A DNA stretch of 64,000 bases from an uncultured Spirochaetota bacterium (GCA_937872225.1 CALMRZ010000047.1:124001-188000), one strand, 5' to 3'; numbered from the stretch's first letter, positions 26,959 through 36,419 are shown. A program made the numbers and translations. The notes: a model not told the origin generated them from the sequence alone.

Positions 26959-29195
26959 GATATCTTCTCCACACTGCAGGGGATGTACCGGTGGAAGGGG
27001 GTTCCGGCAAACCGGTCCCGGTGGGAGCCGCTGGAGAGCCTGTTGGCATTGGCGCCGTAGACCCTACCCTGGTGTTCAAGGCCGAAGCCGTGGGGGATCA
27101 TGACGTATCTTTTACAGGTGCGGTCCGTCACTTCAAGTTCTATTTCCACCGAACCAGCATCGGTTGTTACCCTCACCGTGTCCCCGTCTTTCAGGCCGAG
27201 CTGTTCCGCGTCGGACGGGTTCATGATGCAGGTGCAGGCGCGCCTGCCTTCGTTCCATGCCGGGTCCCGCATGATGGTGTTGGCGTTATAGGGCATGTGC
27301 CTCCCTGACGAGAGAATGAAGGGATGCTTCGCATCATGTTCAAGCTCCTTCCGCTCCCGTTCGGTCTCGATCTCCGAGAGCCAGTCCTTCATTTCAGGGA
27401 CGTGGAGGTTGATCTTCCCGTCTTCGGTGCTCAGGTCGGAGAAGTTGTCTTCCGGGTCCGATTTGCCGATCCAGAGCCCCTCCGGATGGTCCAGTATGGC
27501 CTTGAATATCTCATCGCCCATGAGGGGGCCCTTGGTGAAGCCGGCCCGTACCGCGCACTTCTTGAAGCTTCCCGGGGCGACCATGAGCATGGCCCAGAGG
27601 TTGGCCAGGTTCCCCGATCCCATCTCTTTGCCGAGGGTCTTCGCGACGATGAAGGGCATGACTTTGAGCGCCGCGGGATTGGCCTTGGCGAAGTTCATCA
27701 GCTCCATGCCGAACTTGATCCTGTTCTCCTTCGCCGCGGCGTACAGGGCCTCCGGTATCTCCGGGACGAATCCCATCTTCTCGGCGATGCGCAGGTGGAT
27801 TTCGCCGAGTTCGAGGCGTTCGCCCTCGGGCTCCACCACGGGGCGCCTCATCTGGAAGTATATCTCCGGCCAGGTCCAGGTGAAGAACGTGCTGTCCCAT
27901 GACTCGTACCCGGTCCTTGCCGGGAGCACGTAATGGGCCAGCTTCGCCGTTTCGGTCATGGCCACCTCGCATACGACCAGGAGCTCGAGGTTCGAGAAGG
28001 CCTCCTCGTAGGCGGCGGTGTCGGCGAAGGAGCGGAGGGGGTTGCACTGGGTGCACGTGACGGCGCGGATCCGGTCCGGCCTGCCGCTCATGATCTCCTC
28101 GGGCATGACGTTCGGCGGGAAAACGGCAGCCAGCGCCGGGTAACCGGTCTTCTGCGTGCGCCAGGTCTTCTCGTCGCGCTCGTCGCTGTGGCCCACGATG
28201 GGCATGATCATTCCCGGGATGACATTGCCGCCGGGAACGCACAGGTTCCCGGTTATGGTGAAGAGGATTATTTCAAGATATGTCGTCAGGGTGCTGTGCC
28301 GGTTCATGTACACGCCCAGGTCCGGGTGGCAGCAGGCTTTCCGCAGCCGCATCTGGCGGCAGACTTCCTTCACCTGGTCGTAATCGAGGCCGCAGAATTC
28401 AACGGCGGCCCTGGCGTCGAAACCGGCGAACCAGCCTTTAATCTCTTCATAACCGGAGACGTGGTTCTTGATATATTCCTCGTCGGTCCATCCCTCGTCG
28501 ATCACTATGGAGATCATCGCCTTGGTGAGGAGGGCGTCGGTCCCCGGCCTGATGGCGAGATGTATGTCGGCGATCTCGGCCGTTTCGGTTTTTCTCGGAT
28601 CGATGATCACGAGGAGCTTGTCCGGATTCTTCGCGAATTCGCGGAGAAAGAGCGGGGCCCGCGGCATCTGGTGGCTCACCATGCCGTTCCAGCCGATGCC
28701 CACGAGCATGTCGCAGTTGTGCTCGTCCGGTATGGCGAACTTGTACTGCTTGCCCGTGGCCCGGCCGTAGGCCCAGAAGAGGCCGGTCAGCTCCTGGCCG
28801 AGGGCGTTATAGTGATACCGCGACCCGATGGATTTCATCAGGGTTACGCCGGACGCCGCCTCGAAATGGCACCCCTGTCCGCCGCCTCCCATGTAGGCGT
28901 AGGACTTCGGCCCGTTTTTGCCCACAATGTCTTTCAGCTTTGCCGCGATCTCTTCAACGGCCTGCTCCCATGATATGCGCTCAAAACCCTTGTCCGTCCG
29001 CTTCAGGGGATATTTCAGCCTGTCCTCATGGTGCTGGTGATGGGCTATCTTCATGCCCTTGCGGCAGACGTAACCCTTGCTCCGGGGATTGTCCTTATCG
29101 CCTTTAACTTTTACGATCCGGTTGTTCTCGACCTCGACCTCGAGACCGCAGTTTTGCGCGCAGAGAACGCAGCCCGTTTTTTTCCATTCTCCCAT
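26955..29195 (-). CDS. Molybdopterin-dependent oxidoreductase (DMSO reductase family)
   Basis: A 746-residue catalytic subunit of the Mo/W-bisPGD family. The N-terminal [4Fe-4S] site is Cys9, Cys12, Cys16 and Cys44 (GCVLCAQNC, then YVCRKG). GGGGQGCH near 103-110 places Cys109 at or near the metal-ligand position. Cofactor regions (VIIDPRKTETAEIADIHLAI; the C-terminal DUF-type barrel from about 630, ending in IPHGFGLEHQG) are all present. No Tat signal is visible, so it should be cytosolic. No electron-transfer or membrane subunit lies nearby, so the redox partner and substrate are unknown. It follows the PadR regulator by 11 bases and overlaps the decayed hydrolase. Confidence 0.85.
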   Translation of the reverse strand: MGEWKKTGCVLCAQNCGLEVEVENNRIVKVKGDKDNPRSKGYVCRKGMKIAHHQHHEDRLKYPLKRTDKGFERISWEQAVEEIAAKLKDIVGKNGPKSYAYMGGGGQGCHFEAASGVTLMKSIGSRYHYNALGQELTGLFWAYGRATGKQYKFAIPDEHNCDMLVGIGWNGMVSHQMPRAPLFLREFAKNPDKLLVIIDPRKTETAEIADIHLAIRPGTDALLTKAMISIVIDEGWTDEEYIKNHVSGYEEIKGWFAGFDARAAVEFCGLDYDQVKEVCRQMRLRKACCHPDLGVYMNRHSTLTTYLEIILFTITGNLCVPGGNVIPGMIMPIVGHSDERDEKTWRTQKTGYPALAAVFPPNVMPEEIMSGRPDRIRAVTCTQCNPLRSFADTAAYEEAFSNLELLVVCEVAMTETAKLAHYVLPARTGYESWDSTFFTWTWPEIYFQMRRPVVEPEGERLELGEIHLRIAEKMGFVPEIPEALYAAAKENRIKFGMELMNFAKANPAALKVMPFIVAKTLGKEMGSGNLANLWAMLMVAPGSFKKCAVRAGFTKGPLMGDEIFKAILDHPEGLWIGKSDPEDNFSDLSTEDGKINLHVPEMKDWLSEIETERERKELEHDAKHPFILSSGRHMPYNANTIMRDPAWNEGRRACTCIMNPSDAEQLGLKDGDTVRVTTDAGSVEIELEVTDRTCKRYVMIPHGFGLEHQGRVYGANANRLSSGSHRDRFAGTPFHRYIPCSVEKIS

Positions 29196-29206
29196 GGTGA
29201 ACCTCG

Positions 29207-29806
29207 CTAAACCTTTTTTGTGCTGCCGCTGTAATGTCTGGATTTTTTCGGTTTCTTTTCAGCCGAATTATTTATAAATTCGTTTTCTATCTCCCCGAGC
29301 CACCGGAGCCTCGTCTCCAGGCTCATGATGCAGTACCTGACGATCATGAGGTGCAGGCTGTCGAAATTCCGGCTCTTCATGTCATCGTAGGCGTCCTTGA
29401 AATCCCTGATGGAAGCCTCGGTTTCAGCGATCTGGCCCCGGACCTTGTCCGCGGACGCGGCAGGGTCCAGGAAGCGGAAGTACATGCACTTGTTCAGGAA
29501 CCCGTCCTTGCGGATCATTTCGTACCGGAAGGCCCGTTCCTCGCCCTCCGACCCGGTGAGCCAGGATATGAAATCCTTCCTTCCGGCGTCGGTGATGTGG
29601 TAATTGTGCCGGTTGGGGCCCGTCTCCCGATACTCGATCTCTTTTCTGATCAGGCCTTCATCGGTCATTTTTTTGAGCAGGGGGTAGAGCTGGCCGTCAT
29701 TGATGCCGAACTCCTCCATCACCTTAACCGTGCCTTCCGACTTCAGGCTGTACCCGTGCGCCGGGCCGTTCATCAGGGCCCCCAGTATCATGTGTTTGGT
29801 GGACAT
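29207..29806 (-). CDS. PadR-family transcriptional regulator
   Basis: A 199-residue regulator with the PadR winged helix at 1-85 (MILGALMNGPAHGYSLKSE and DGQLYPLLKKMTDEGLIRKE) and the C-terminal helical dimerisation domain (Vir_act_alpha_C type) with long helices at 120-180. PadR proteins are usually repressors released by phenolics or other small ligands. It is the first gene of an operon with the molybdopterin oxidoreductase, which it presumably controls. A perfect inverted repeat 30 bases upstream of its start is the likely autoregulatory operator. The last about 20 residues are Lys/Ser-rich. Confidence 0.85.
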   Translation of the reverse strand: MSTKHMILGALMNGPAHGYSLKSEGTVKVMEEFGINDGQLYPLLKKMTDEGLIRKEIEYRETGPNRHNYHITDAGRKDFISWLTGSEGEERAFRYEMIRKDGFLNKCMYFRFLDPAASADKVRGQIAETEASIRDFKDAYDDMKSRNFDSLHLMIVRYCIMSLETRLRWLGEIENEFINNSAEKKPKKSRHYSGSTKKV

Positions 29807-29835
29807 ATCTGCACCCTATATATATTAACAATAAG

Positions 29836-29852
29836 GTATATCAAATATATAC
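29836..29852. promoter_or_regulatory. Candidate PadR operator
   Basis: GTATAT-CAAAT-ATATAC, a perfect 6-bp inverted repeat with 5-base spacer in an AT-rich stretch 30 bases before the padR start. PadR sites are typically such TA-rich dyads over their own promoter. The region can also contain the -10 element of the operon. Confidence 0.5.
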
Positions 29853-29945
29853 TATCCTGTCAAGCCGGATTTTTCAACAGCGGGGATCTGTGCGCTGAAA
29901 AAAATTAATGACAGGGAGGTGGCTGCAGGATGATATTCGCCCGTC

Positions 29946-30614
29946 ATGAAAAAGCTGAAACGTGTCATTATTATCACTGCTGCCCTGGGCATTCTTTCCC
30001 AGGCCGCCTGGATCGCGATTTACCTCCATGTCCATTCCGTGGCGGACCGGTATATCGTGAACGATATCGGTGACATTCCACCGGCCCATACCTGCCTGGT
30101 CCTGGGGGCCGCCGTGTATGGGGACGGCAGGGTCTCGGACGTGCTCTATGACCGCATGATGAAGGCCCTTGAGCTGTACCGGGCCGGCAAGGTGAGGAAA
30201 TTTCTTTTGAGCGGCGACCACAGCACCTTCTATTACAACGAAGTGAGGCAGATGAGGGACTTCATGCTGCGCAGGGGCGTGCCGCGGGAAGCGCTCTTCC
30301 TGGACCATGCGGGCATAAATACGTACAGCTCCATGGTGCGGGCACGGAAGGTATTCCTCGCCGATGACTGCATCGTCGTGACCCAGCGGTTCCACCTTCC
30401 CCGCGCCCTCTACATCGCCCGGAAGGCGGGGCTCCGGGCCCGGGGCTTTCCCGCGGACCGGCGGCGCTACCTTCACCGCCACCGCTACGCGGTGCGCGAG
30501 TATTTCGCCTGCGCGAAGGCATTTCTTGATGTCATGATTGACCGGGAGACGCGTTTCCCGGGAAAGATCATCCCCATAACCGGAAGCGGCGCCCCCGGCA
30601 GGGATGCCCGATGA
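29946..30614 (+). CDS. SanA/YdcF-family (DUF218) membrane-anchored protein
   Basis: A 222-residue protein with one N-terminal hydrophobic helix (VIIITAALGILSQAAWIAIY) and a DUF218 domain: CLVLGAAVYGDGRVSDVLYD, ALELYRAGKVRKFLLSGDHS, and VVTQRFHLPRALYIARKAG. SanA in Enterobacteria affects envelope permeability (vancomycin exclusion); the biochemical activity is not settled. The globular part should face the periplasm. It is alone on its strand between the padR operon and an opposite-strand gene. The match to the SanA branch is good, the function in this organism inferred. Confidence 0.8.
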   Translation: MKKLKRVIIITAALGILSQAAWIAIYLHVHSVADRYIVNDIGDIPPAHTCLVLGAAVYGDGRVSDVLYDRMMKALELYRAGKVRKFLLSGDHSTFYYNEVRQMRDFMLRRGVPREALFLDHAGINTYSSMVRARKVFLADDCIVVTQRFHLPRALYIARKAGLRARGFPADRRRYLHRHRYAVREYFACAKAFLDVMIDRETRFPGKIIPITGSGAPGRDAR

Positions 30615-30705
30615 ACCTGCCGCGCGTCCATTGCTCGGGGACTTCACCGGGTTGAGAATTCCACCTTCGATTTAAACGTCGCCCTCCGCCAGGGCAACGG
30701 ACGGG

Positions 30706-31902
30706 CTACATCTTCTTAGCCACCATGATGTTGGACTGGCCGGGACCGAAGAGTATGCCGTACCCGAAATTGAAGGGAAGGGGCGGCACGCCGGCGCTGT
30801 ACTGTTCCTTCAGGTCAGGCTGCGACACGGGCATGCAGTATTTCAGCGCCATGGCGGGGCGGTATTTCCCGAACAGGGAGACCTTCCAGCCCCGGGTGAA
30901 AAAACGGTAGGGAATTCCCGAATCGTCCTGGACCATGACGATGCTCCGCTTCAGGATGAAGTCGCGGACCCCGTCGAAAGGACGATGGTGCAGAAGGTAT
31001 ACCGCTGACTTCATCATGGTCTTCATGCCGTTCAGGCGGCCCAGGTATTTCCCTTCCGGCGTTGACGGGTCCACCGAGCCCGGGCCTATCTTCATCGAAA
31101 GATAGACCAGTTCCCGGGCGCTTCCGTCCCTGCCGGTGAAGAGGATGCGGATCCCGTATATCTTTCCCTTCTCTTTCCGGGGGCTTCCGGGTATGGACAC
31201 GAGATCGCCGGAATCGCCGATGAAAACGTTATCCACGCTTTTTATGACCAGGCCCATGCGCGCCATGAAGATCAGGAGTGCCGGCGCCGTGCCCGGGAGG
31301 AGCCTGTTGGTCATTTCCTGGGACATGACCTTCGACTGGAAGTAGTTGTTGACCCCGTAGAGGTAAATGCTTCTCTCGACCGGCACCAGGCCGTCAATGA
31401 GCCTGCGGGACTGGTGGTCTTTCAGCACCGAGGCGTCGCCCTCGGGCTCCATGGCTATCATGAGGTAGCGGCGCGAGCCGGGAAAGAGGGTGTGAAGGTT
31501 TATGAAGTCGGCGCCGCTCAGGGGATAAAAAGCGGTTGCCCGGCTGCCTGCCGAGGGCACGTTCCTGTCGCGCCACGGTTCAATGATGTCAATGGTTGAT
31601 TTCTGGATCTTGTCCCAGAGCCCGTCCATGAAGCGCCGGTGGTCGCTGTACCGGGGCTCCTTCGTTTTTTCCCAGAGGAGGCTTTTTTCCCGGACTTCCA
31701 TGCCGGCAAGGTACCGGGCAACATCGTTCCAGTAGGGATCGACGGCGACGTCCCGGGGCTGCATCAGGCAGGTAAGATTGGCCCCTGCCGCCATGAGCGG
31801 GAAGACCAGGATGCAAAATATGAGGATACGGTTCACGATATCGACGGGTTTCTTTCTGATGAGGCTTTTCCCGTAGAGTCTCTTGTTCTGGTTCGTTTTC
31901 AT
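30706..31902 (-). CDS. Uncharacterised exported protein
   Basis: A 398-residue protein I cannot assign. A hydrophobic segment near the N-terminus (ILIFCILVFPLMAAGANLTC) looks like a signal anchor or signal peptide with a possible cleavage or lipobox site at the end. The rest is soluble with no recognised catalytic motif; it contains FYPLSGADFINLHTLFPGSR, RYLMIAMEPEGDASVL and a C-terminal SLFGKYRPAMALKYC region. The mention-worthy pattern is a mixed alpha/beta composition of about 350 residues in the periplasm. It reads in the same direction as the gene at 32009-32509, 106 bases away. Confidence 0.6.
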   Translation of the reverse strand: MKTNQNKRLYGKSLIRKKPVDIVNRILIFCILVFPLMAAGANLTCLMQPRDVAVDPYWNDVARYLAGMEVREKSLLWEKTKEPRYSDHRRFMDGLWDKIQKSTIDIIEPWRDRNVPSAGSRATAFYPLSGADFINLHTLFPGSRRYLMIAMEPEGDASVLKDHQSRRLIDGLVPVERSIYLYGVNNYFQSKVMSQEMTNRLLPGTAPALLIFMARMGLVIKSVDNVFIGDSGDLVSIPGSPRKEKGKIYGIRILFTGRDGSARELVYLSMKIGPGSVDPSTPEGKYLGRLNGMKTMMKSAVYLLHHRPFDGVRDFILKRSIVMVQDDSGIPYRFFTRGWKVSLFGKYRPAMALKYCMPVSQPDLKEQYSAGVPPLPFNFGYGILFGPGQSNIMVAKKM

Positions 31903-32008
31903 GGAATGTCCCTGCGTGACGGAATAGTTCTGGGTGCCAACTATATACAGGGCCGTGCGGGTTTAAAGCATTTTTTTCGCTTGCGGGGACCGGGGGCAAA
32001 AAATGATA

Positions 32009-32509
32009 TCATGGAAAATAGAGGTCCCGCACCAGGGACTGGGAGGGCCTGTTCGCGTTGACCGCCAGTGAAATGGGGCCGCCTTCGCGGTACAGCGCCT
32101 TCATTTTTTTTGTGAAATTGAGGCTGGCGGTTTTGCTGTATTCTTTACCTTCATAACTGTAAGTGTATATGATATAGCCGCGTGATCCCTTTATGCGCAC
32201 TATCTTGATGGAGCCGGTGACTTCAGCCCCGTTTTTGAATACGCCGAGGACGGAGAGCAGGCGGGCTGCGATAACACCTGCGGCAAGAAGCGTGGTGCCC
32301 AGGGCCGATTTGAGGTAATTGGGCGCGTCACTCCCGGTCAGGGGGGAGGAACTCCAGAATCCTTCGGGCATAAAGGGATAGATGACTGTCCACAGGCAGA
32401 GGGCCCAGGTAACGGCCGTTATGGCCAGGGCGATTTTGGATGCCTGGTCCGCTTTGATGATGTCAATGACTTTCGGCTTCATTTTTTTACTGCCTGTGCT
32501 TGAATACAT
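32009..32509 (-). CDS. DUF3592-like membrane protein
   Basis: A protein of up to 166 residues with two hydrophobic helices (IALAITAVTWALCLWTVIYP and ALGTTLLAAGVIAARLLSVL) followed by a small beta domain (ITGSIKIVRI-like, then YIIYTYSYEGKEYSKTASL and ISLAVNANRPSQSLVRDLYF). That order, ending in the NP/NRPS...-L-phrase, resembles DUF3592. The start is uncertain: the ATG at 32482 (MKPKVIDI) would remove nine residues. Function unknown. It is divergent from the DUF2007-like gene. Confidence 0.55.
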   Translation of the reverse strand: MYSSTGSKKMKPKVIDIIKADQASKIALAITAVTWALCLWTVIYPFMPEGFWSSSPLTGSDAPNYLKSALGTTLLAAGVIAARLLSVLGVFKNGAEVTGSIKIVRIKGSRGYIIYTYSYEGKEYSKTASLNFTKKMKALYREGGPISLAVNANRPSQSLVRDLYFP

Positions 32510-32586
32510 CTAACATGGCAGTATATTATTATTGCAACCATTTATTGATGCCGGATTGACTGCCGGCTGCCGGAGGACGTGGAGCC

Positions 32587-33057
32587 ATGAAGAAAGAAGG
32601 GTATGTCAAGATATACTCGACCCTCAATATCGCCGAGGCGCATACGATCAAGTTCCTTTTTGAAAATAACGGCATTGAAGCGGTCATCGAGAACCAGGAG
32701 ATGAATCCATTCTTCGGCATGGTCGCGGCAAAAGATGCCGAAGCCCAGGTCTGGGTCCCGGAGAACGCATCGAAGGAGGCGGCGGCCCTGCTGGCGGAAT
32801 CGTCATCGGTCGACCTGGCGCATATCAGGCTGTATAAATGCAGGCGATGCGGCGAAATGGTCTGCACCCTGTTTGATTACTGCTGGAATTGCATGGCGAG
32901 TATGAAGACCGGCAGGGTTGACCTGCCGCTGGAAGAATCCCAAGCTGATGAAGAGAAAAAACAGTCGCGGTTTCCGGCCCTCTACATTCCCTTTGTCATT
33001 ATCATCGCCCTGATGCTGATCGGCTTTGTCGTCAGCCGGTTTTTTCGTGGCGGATAA
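32587..33057 (+). CDS. DUF2007-like protein with zinc ribbon and C-terminal membrane anchor
   Basis: A 156-residue protein of three parts: an N-terminal DUF2007 (putative signal transducing) domain at 5-75 (KIYSTLNIAEAHTIKFLFEN and VWVPENASKEAAALL), a CxxC...CxxC zinc-ribbon at about 84-100 (CRRCGEMVCTLFDYCWNC), and a hydrophobic tail (LYIPFVIIIALMLIGFVVSR). It is likely held on the inner membrane with the other domains in the cytosol. DUF2007 proteins have no settled function. The upstream GGAGGACGTGGAGCC supplies the ribosome site. Confidence 0.65.
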   Translation: MKKEGYVKIYSTLNIAEAHTIKFLFENNGIEAVIENQEMNPFFGMVAAKDAEAQVWVPENASKEAAALLAESSSVDLAHIRLYKCRRCGEMVCTLFDYCWNCMASMKTGRVDLPLEESQADEEKKQSRFPALYIPFVIIIALMLIGFVVSRFFRGG

Positions 33058-33113
33058 GGCGATAACCATCGCTGCTATGGTTAATCTGAAACCGTGACCG
33101 ACCCGGGAATCAC

Positions 33114-33125
33114 CGATAACTATCG
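33114..33125. repeat. CGATAACTATCG short intergenic repeat, copy 1
   Basis: A 12-base dyad (CGATA-AC-TATCG) between the DUF2007-like gene and msrBA. Exact copies occur at 39157-39168 and 42140-42151, and close variants at 33059, 34267, 38474, 38496, 45495, 55820 and 55866. Confidence 0.45.
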
Positions 33126-33131
33126 CCGTAT

Positions 33132-34160
33132 TTACCTCTCCCGGAGGATGTGGCACGACCTGCCGGGATTCTTGCCGAAGTAATCCTGGTGATGTTCTTC
33201 GGCGACGTAAAATTTACCCGCCGGTCTTATTTCCGTAACTGCTGTCTTCTTGAAAACGCCTGACCGGTCGAATTTCTCCTTCGATTTCTCCGCCGCCTTC
33301 TTCTGCTCCTCGTTGTGGTAAAAGATGGCGGAGCGGTATTGCGTGCCGATATCCGGCCCCTGGCGGTTAAGCTGGGTCGGATCGTGGAGGCGCCAAAAGT
33401 AATCAAGGAGCTCCTCGTAGGTTATCACCGCCGGGTCATACTCCACCTGAACCGCCTCGGCGTGGCCGGTATCTCCGGAGGACACGTCCCAATAGCCGGG
33501 ATGCTCGGTTGTTCCCCCGGTGTATCCGACCGTTGTCTTTGCAACACCCCTGACCTTCTTGAATATATGCTCGACGCCCCAGAAGCATCCTGCGGCAAAG
33601 GTGGCCAGCTCGGTTTTTTTTCCGGACGAAACTTCTTTATTAAAGAGCTTTGCGTATTCCCCATATCCTTCCTTCTCGAGGTTTTCCGCCGGAATGAACC
33701 TGAGGGCTGCGGAGTTCATGCAGTAGCGCAGACCCGTGGGCGCAGGTCCGTCCTCGAAGACATGGCCCAGGTGCGAATCCCCTTTTTTGCTGCGCACCTC
33801 GGTCCGCACCATGAAATGGCTTGAGTCTATCTTCGCGACGATGTTCTCTTTTGCCAGGGGCCTGGTGAAGCTCGGCCACCCGGTGCCGGAGTCGAATTTG
33901 TCAAGGGAGCTGAAGAGCGGCTCGCCCGAAACCACGTCGACATAAATGCCGGGGCGGTGGTTGTTCCAGTATTCATTATGGAAGGGCGGCTCGGTGCCGC
34001 ATTCCTGTGTCACCCGGTATTGTTCCCGGGTCAGTTTTTTCCTTAGTTCGGTTTTATCTTTTGTATTCATGGCTGAATACCCCTCTTGTCTACAGGTTGT
34101 GCAGAACGGAAGTCCTGCCAGTAATGCTATTATTAAAGAAAGTTGTATAAACCGGAGCAT
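33132..34160 (-). CDS. msrBA: Secreted bifunctional methionine sulfoxide reductase, MsrB-MsrA fusion
   Basis: A 342-residue exported repair enzyme that reduces both methionine sulfoxide diastereomers in proteins. A signal sequence ends in LAGLPFC (possible lipobox Cys20). The MsrB domain (about 38-170) has GTGWPSF and catalytic Cys147 in RYCMNS; the CxxC pairs that bind structural zinc in many MsrB proteins are absent. The MsrA domain (about 185-340) has catalytic Cys192 in GCFWGVE, and EAVQVEYDP and the [11 protein letters not shown] signature. The B-A order and envelope location resemble extracytoplasmic Msr fusions of pathogens. The electron donor is not encoded nearby. It is convergent with the DUF2007-like gene. 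Confidence 0.9.
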   Translation of the reverse strand: MLRFIQLSLIIALLAGLPFCTTCRQEGYSAMNTKDKTELRKKLTREQYRVTQECGTEPPFHNEYWNNHRPGIYVDVVSGEPLFSSLDKFDSGTGWPSFTRPLAKENIVAKIDSSHFMVRTEVRSKKGDSHLGHVFEDGPAPTGLRYCMNSAALRFIPAENLEKEGYGEYAKLFNKEVSSGKKTELATFAAGCFWGVEHIFKKVRGVAKTTVGYTGGTTEHPGYWDVSSGDTGHAEAVQVEYDPAVITYEELLDYFWRLHDPTQLNRQGPDIGTQYRSAIFYHNEEQKKAAEKSKEKFDRSGVFKKTAVTEIRPAGKFYVAEEHHQDYFGKNPGRSCHILRER

Positions 34161-34260
34161 AAAGACTCCATAATATTCTAAAATATTAAAATTATGATAA
34201 TGTGTTGTTAATTTTTTATAAAGGATACAAAAAATCCATAAAGGGAGGAAATATAATGAA

Positions 34261-34568
34261 GGGCCGGTAGTTATCGGTATTAATTAAAAGTATCGTGTCT
34301 ATCAAGGATTTCTCATATCGGGGTCAGAGTAAATTCAGAATTTACGTTTTGGAAGTAATCAAACCTTAACATAAAATTATTTTTGTCGATATATAACAGA
34401 TTGTTATCCCCATTATTAGCGGCATCCTGCCCCAATCAAGGCTTCGGTATCCCTGTTTCAGCCTGTTTTCTTGGTTTTATTGCAATACGGTGGTGTCAGA
34501 GTAAAAAAAGCTTGTAATAACCGTTCATTGCGGGTCAAATACATCCATTCCGTAAAAAAGTTCAAGCT
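34261..34568. repeat. Gene-free region with decayed GGGGTCAGAGTAA elements
   Basis: No gene is supported in this stretch. It is AT-richer than its neighbours. GTAGTTATCGGTA (34268-34280) is followed by GGGGTCAGAGTAA (34320-34332), and a second, one-base variant GGTGTCAGAGTAA lies at 34492-34504 in the same orientation. A dyad GTAAATTC-A-GAATTTAC overlaps the first copy (34329-34345). Both motifs recur as the ends and interior of the 114-bp element at 55784-55897, so this is probably a degraded relative. Confidence 0.5.
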
Positions 34569-35123
34569 ATGCCATCATCCATCAGCCATATCGTCGCCGG
34601 CGCGTCCCTGGGATACTCCTTAAGCGGCGGCAGGAGAGGCGCGTTGTTCTTTTTTTCTGCAGCGCTCATCTCCATACTGCCCGACCTGGATGTGCTTGCT
34701 TTCGGTTTCGGCATACCCTATGGAGACATCTTTGGTCATCGGGGATTTTTTCACTCCCTGGTGTTTTCGGCAATCATGTCGCTGGCGACGGTGCTGATAT
34801 GGTTCCGGGGCCGTGATGGTGCGGCAGCGGAGAGGGTCCGGCTTTGTGCAATGCTCTTTATCATCGCGGCCTCTCATCCGGTCCTTGACGCACTGACGAG
34901 CGGCGGACGTGGCATCGGGCTGTTCATTCCTTTCTATAATGAAAGGCTGTTTTTTCCCTGGAGGCCCATAGCAGTTTCGCCAATCGGTGTCAGGGAATTT
35001 TTCAGCGAGTGGGGATTGCGCGTAATGAAGAGCGAATTGCGCTATGTCATTGTACCGTCTTTCATGATGATCATAGTTGCGTTCATTATACGTTTGGCGC
35101 TCAGGCGCGATGTTCAGGATTAG
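34569..35123 (+). CDS. YdjM/DUF457-type membrane-bound metal-dependent hydrolase
   Basis: A 184-residue inner-membrane protein with three to four helices. The family marks are SISHIVAGASLGY at the N-terminus, ILPDLDVLAFGFGIP, HRGFFHSLVFSAIM and ASHPVLDALTS; the His and Asp residues in these would bind a metal ion. LexA-regulated YdjM of E. coli belongs here; the substrate is not known. It overlaps no gene and is followed after 13 bases by the YhhN-like gene, on the same transcript. No convincing Shine-Dalgarno is visible ahead of the ATG. Confidence 0.75.
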   Translation: MPSSISHIVAGASLGYSLSGGRRGALFFFSAALISILPDLDVLAFGFGIPYGDIFGHRGFFHSLVFSAIMSLATVLIWFRGRDGAAAERVRLCAMLFIIAASHPVLDALTSGGRGIGLFIPFYNERLFFPWRPIAVSPIGVREFFSEWGLRVMKSELRYVIVPSFMMIIVAFIIRLALRRDVQD

Positions 35124-35136
35124 GGGGAGGGCGACC

Positions 35137-35922
35137 ATGGATGGTCAGGGTTTCGGGCGAACCGCCGCGGCGGTTTTTGTGTCGAGCGGCATTACCTTCG
35201 CGATGGTCATAGCGCATGAAATGGTGCGGTATTGCACCGGGAGTCCCATCATGGCCATCGACTGGGCCGCGAACGCGCTGATGGTGGCGACAGCGCTGTA
35301 CCTCCGCGGCCGCGTCGACGTGGATCAATTCAGCAGGGCCGTGACTGAGACCGTGCCGGAGGGAAGGCCGGTCAACCCGATGCGCTTCATCAACGGCATG
35401 CCCGCAGCGATTGCCGTCAGCTTCGCGGCGGCAGTCGCGATCCGCTATAATTTCATGGCCGGGATGATCCTCTATCTGGCAATGCAGGTCTTCCTGATCT
35501 ACAGCTTCACGGGGATCCTCCCGCACGGTTTCCGCGATATCCTCGCCGGAACATTGCGCATATATTATACCGTTGTCGCGGTGCTGTGTCTCCTGGTGCC
35601 GGCGGCCATGTTCTACCTGTTCATCCACAACGGCCTGCAGACCCTCGTGGTGGTCCCCTACATGTTGTTCCTGAGCCTGATGACGATGATGACCTATTTT
35701 GCCTTTGCCTCGTCGGACCGGCCTTTCATGTTCAGGCTGGCCCCGGTCATTGCCTCAACGATGTTTGTCGTTTCGGACATCATGGTCGGCTATGATGCCT
35801 TCAGGAACCCCGGCGACAAATGCTATGCCGCCATATCCATGACCTATATCACCGCCATGCTATTATTTAACGTCACGATACTGTTCCTGAGAACTGGAAA
35901 AGGCGAGGAAGTGGTGTCATGA
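35137..35922 (+). CDS. YhhN-like (lysoplasmalogenase family) membrane protein
   Basis: A 261-residue protein with about eight hydrophobic helices. The stretch SDRPFMFRLAPVIASTMF followed by VVSDIMVGYDAF matches the YhhN/TMEM86 signature, whose eukaryotic members hydrolyse the vinyl-ether bond of lysoplasmalogens. I start at 35137 because GGGGGAGGG lies a few bases upstream; a longer frame beginning at 35077 would overlap the previous gene. Its stop overlaps the start of the next gene (ATGA), showing translational coupling. Enzyme activity here is inferred from family resemblance, which is moderate. Confidence 0.6.
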   Translation: MDGQGFGRTAAAVFVSSGITFAMVIAHEMVRYCTGSPIMAIDWAANALMVATALYLRGRVDVDQFSRAVTETVPEGRPVNPMRFINGMPAAIAVSFAAAVAIRYNFMAGMILYLAMQVFLIYSFTGILPHGFRDILAGTLRIYYTVVAVLCLLVPAAMFYLFIHNGLQTLVVVPYMLFLSLMTMMTYFAFASSDRPFMFRLAPVIASTMFVVSDIMVGYDAFRNPGDKCYAAISMTYITAMLLFNVTILFLRTGKGEEVVS

Positions 35923-36419
35923 AATCCAGCGGCAAGGGTGCGGTTATGCGTTTCCTGCCGATCACTGCCTTGGTGCTCTGCGTTATGGCAGTGGTGCATG
36001 CTCCTGCCGAAACCGACAGATTCAAGGCGGACGATGACAGGAAACATGCCGGGGACCGCGGCGCCCGGGCGGATGAAGAAACATCCGGTTTCGGTAACAA
36101 GGCTCTCAAAGAGGCGGAAGAGGAACGGTCGTACCGCAGGGACAATGTCGTCATCACGGTGAGGAAGCTCTATGCCGAGGACCGGTACTACTGGAATTTT
36201 GAGGTCACCGTTGTGAACCAGAATGACATAAAGAAAACGGTGGAAGGCAGAATCTGTCTCTACAACATGTACATACAGCCGCGGGAATGCGGCTCGGAGG
36301 AGTGCGGCGTGAACATGGCGGTCCAGCCTAAGTCAGTCCAGACCCGTAAGTTCAGGTGCAGGGGCAAGATGGACATGAATTCATGGGCCTTCCTGATTGT
36401 AACGGTCCATAGTTATTAG
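35919..36419 (+). CDS. Uncharacterised exported protein
   Basis: A 166-residue protein with a signal peptide (MRFLPITALVLCVMAVVHA, beginning 10 residues after the first Met) and a charged linker rich in Asp, Lys and Glu (about 32-75). The C-terminal 90 residues form a strand-rich domain (NVVITVRKLYAEDRYYWNFE, TVEGRICLYNMYIQPREC, then KSVQTRKFRC) with four cysteines that may pair. It overlaps the YhhN-like gene by 4 bases (ATGA). I recognise no family. It is probably periplasmic. Confidence 0.55.
   Translation: MKSSGKGAVMRFLPITALVLCVMAVVHAPAETDRFKADDDRKHAGDRGARADEETSGFGNKALKEAEEERSYRRDNVVITVRKLYAEDRYYWNFEVTVVNQNDIKKTVEGRICLYNMYIQPRECGSEECGVNMAVQPKSVQTRKFRCRGKMDMNSWAFLIVTVHSY

Noticed and set aside
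26955-29195. Possible selenocysteine at the metal-ligand position of the molybdopterin enzyme
   Set aside because: The codon is an ordinary Cys codon in an uninterrupted frame; no in-frame TGA is present.
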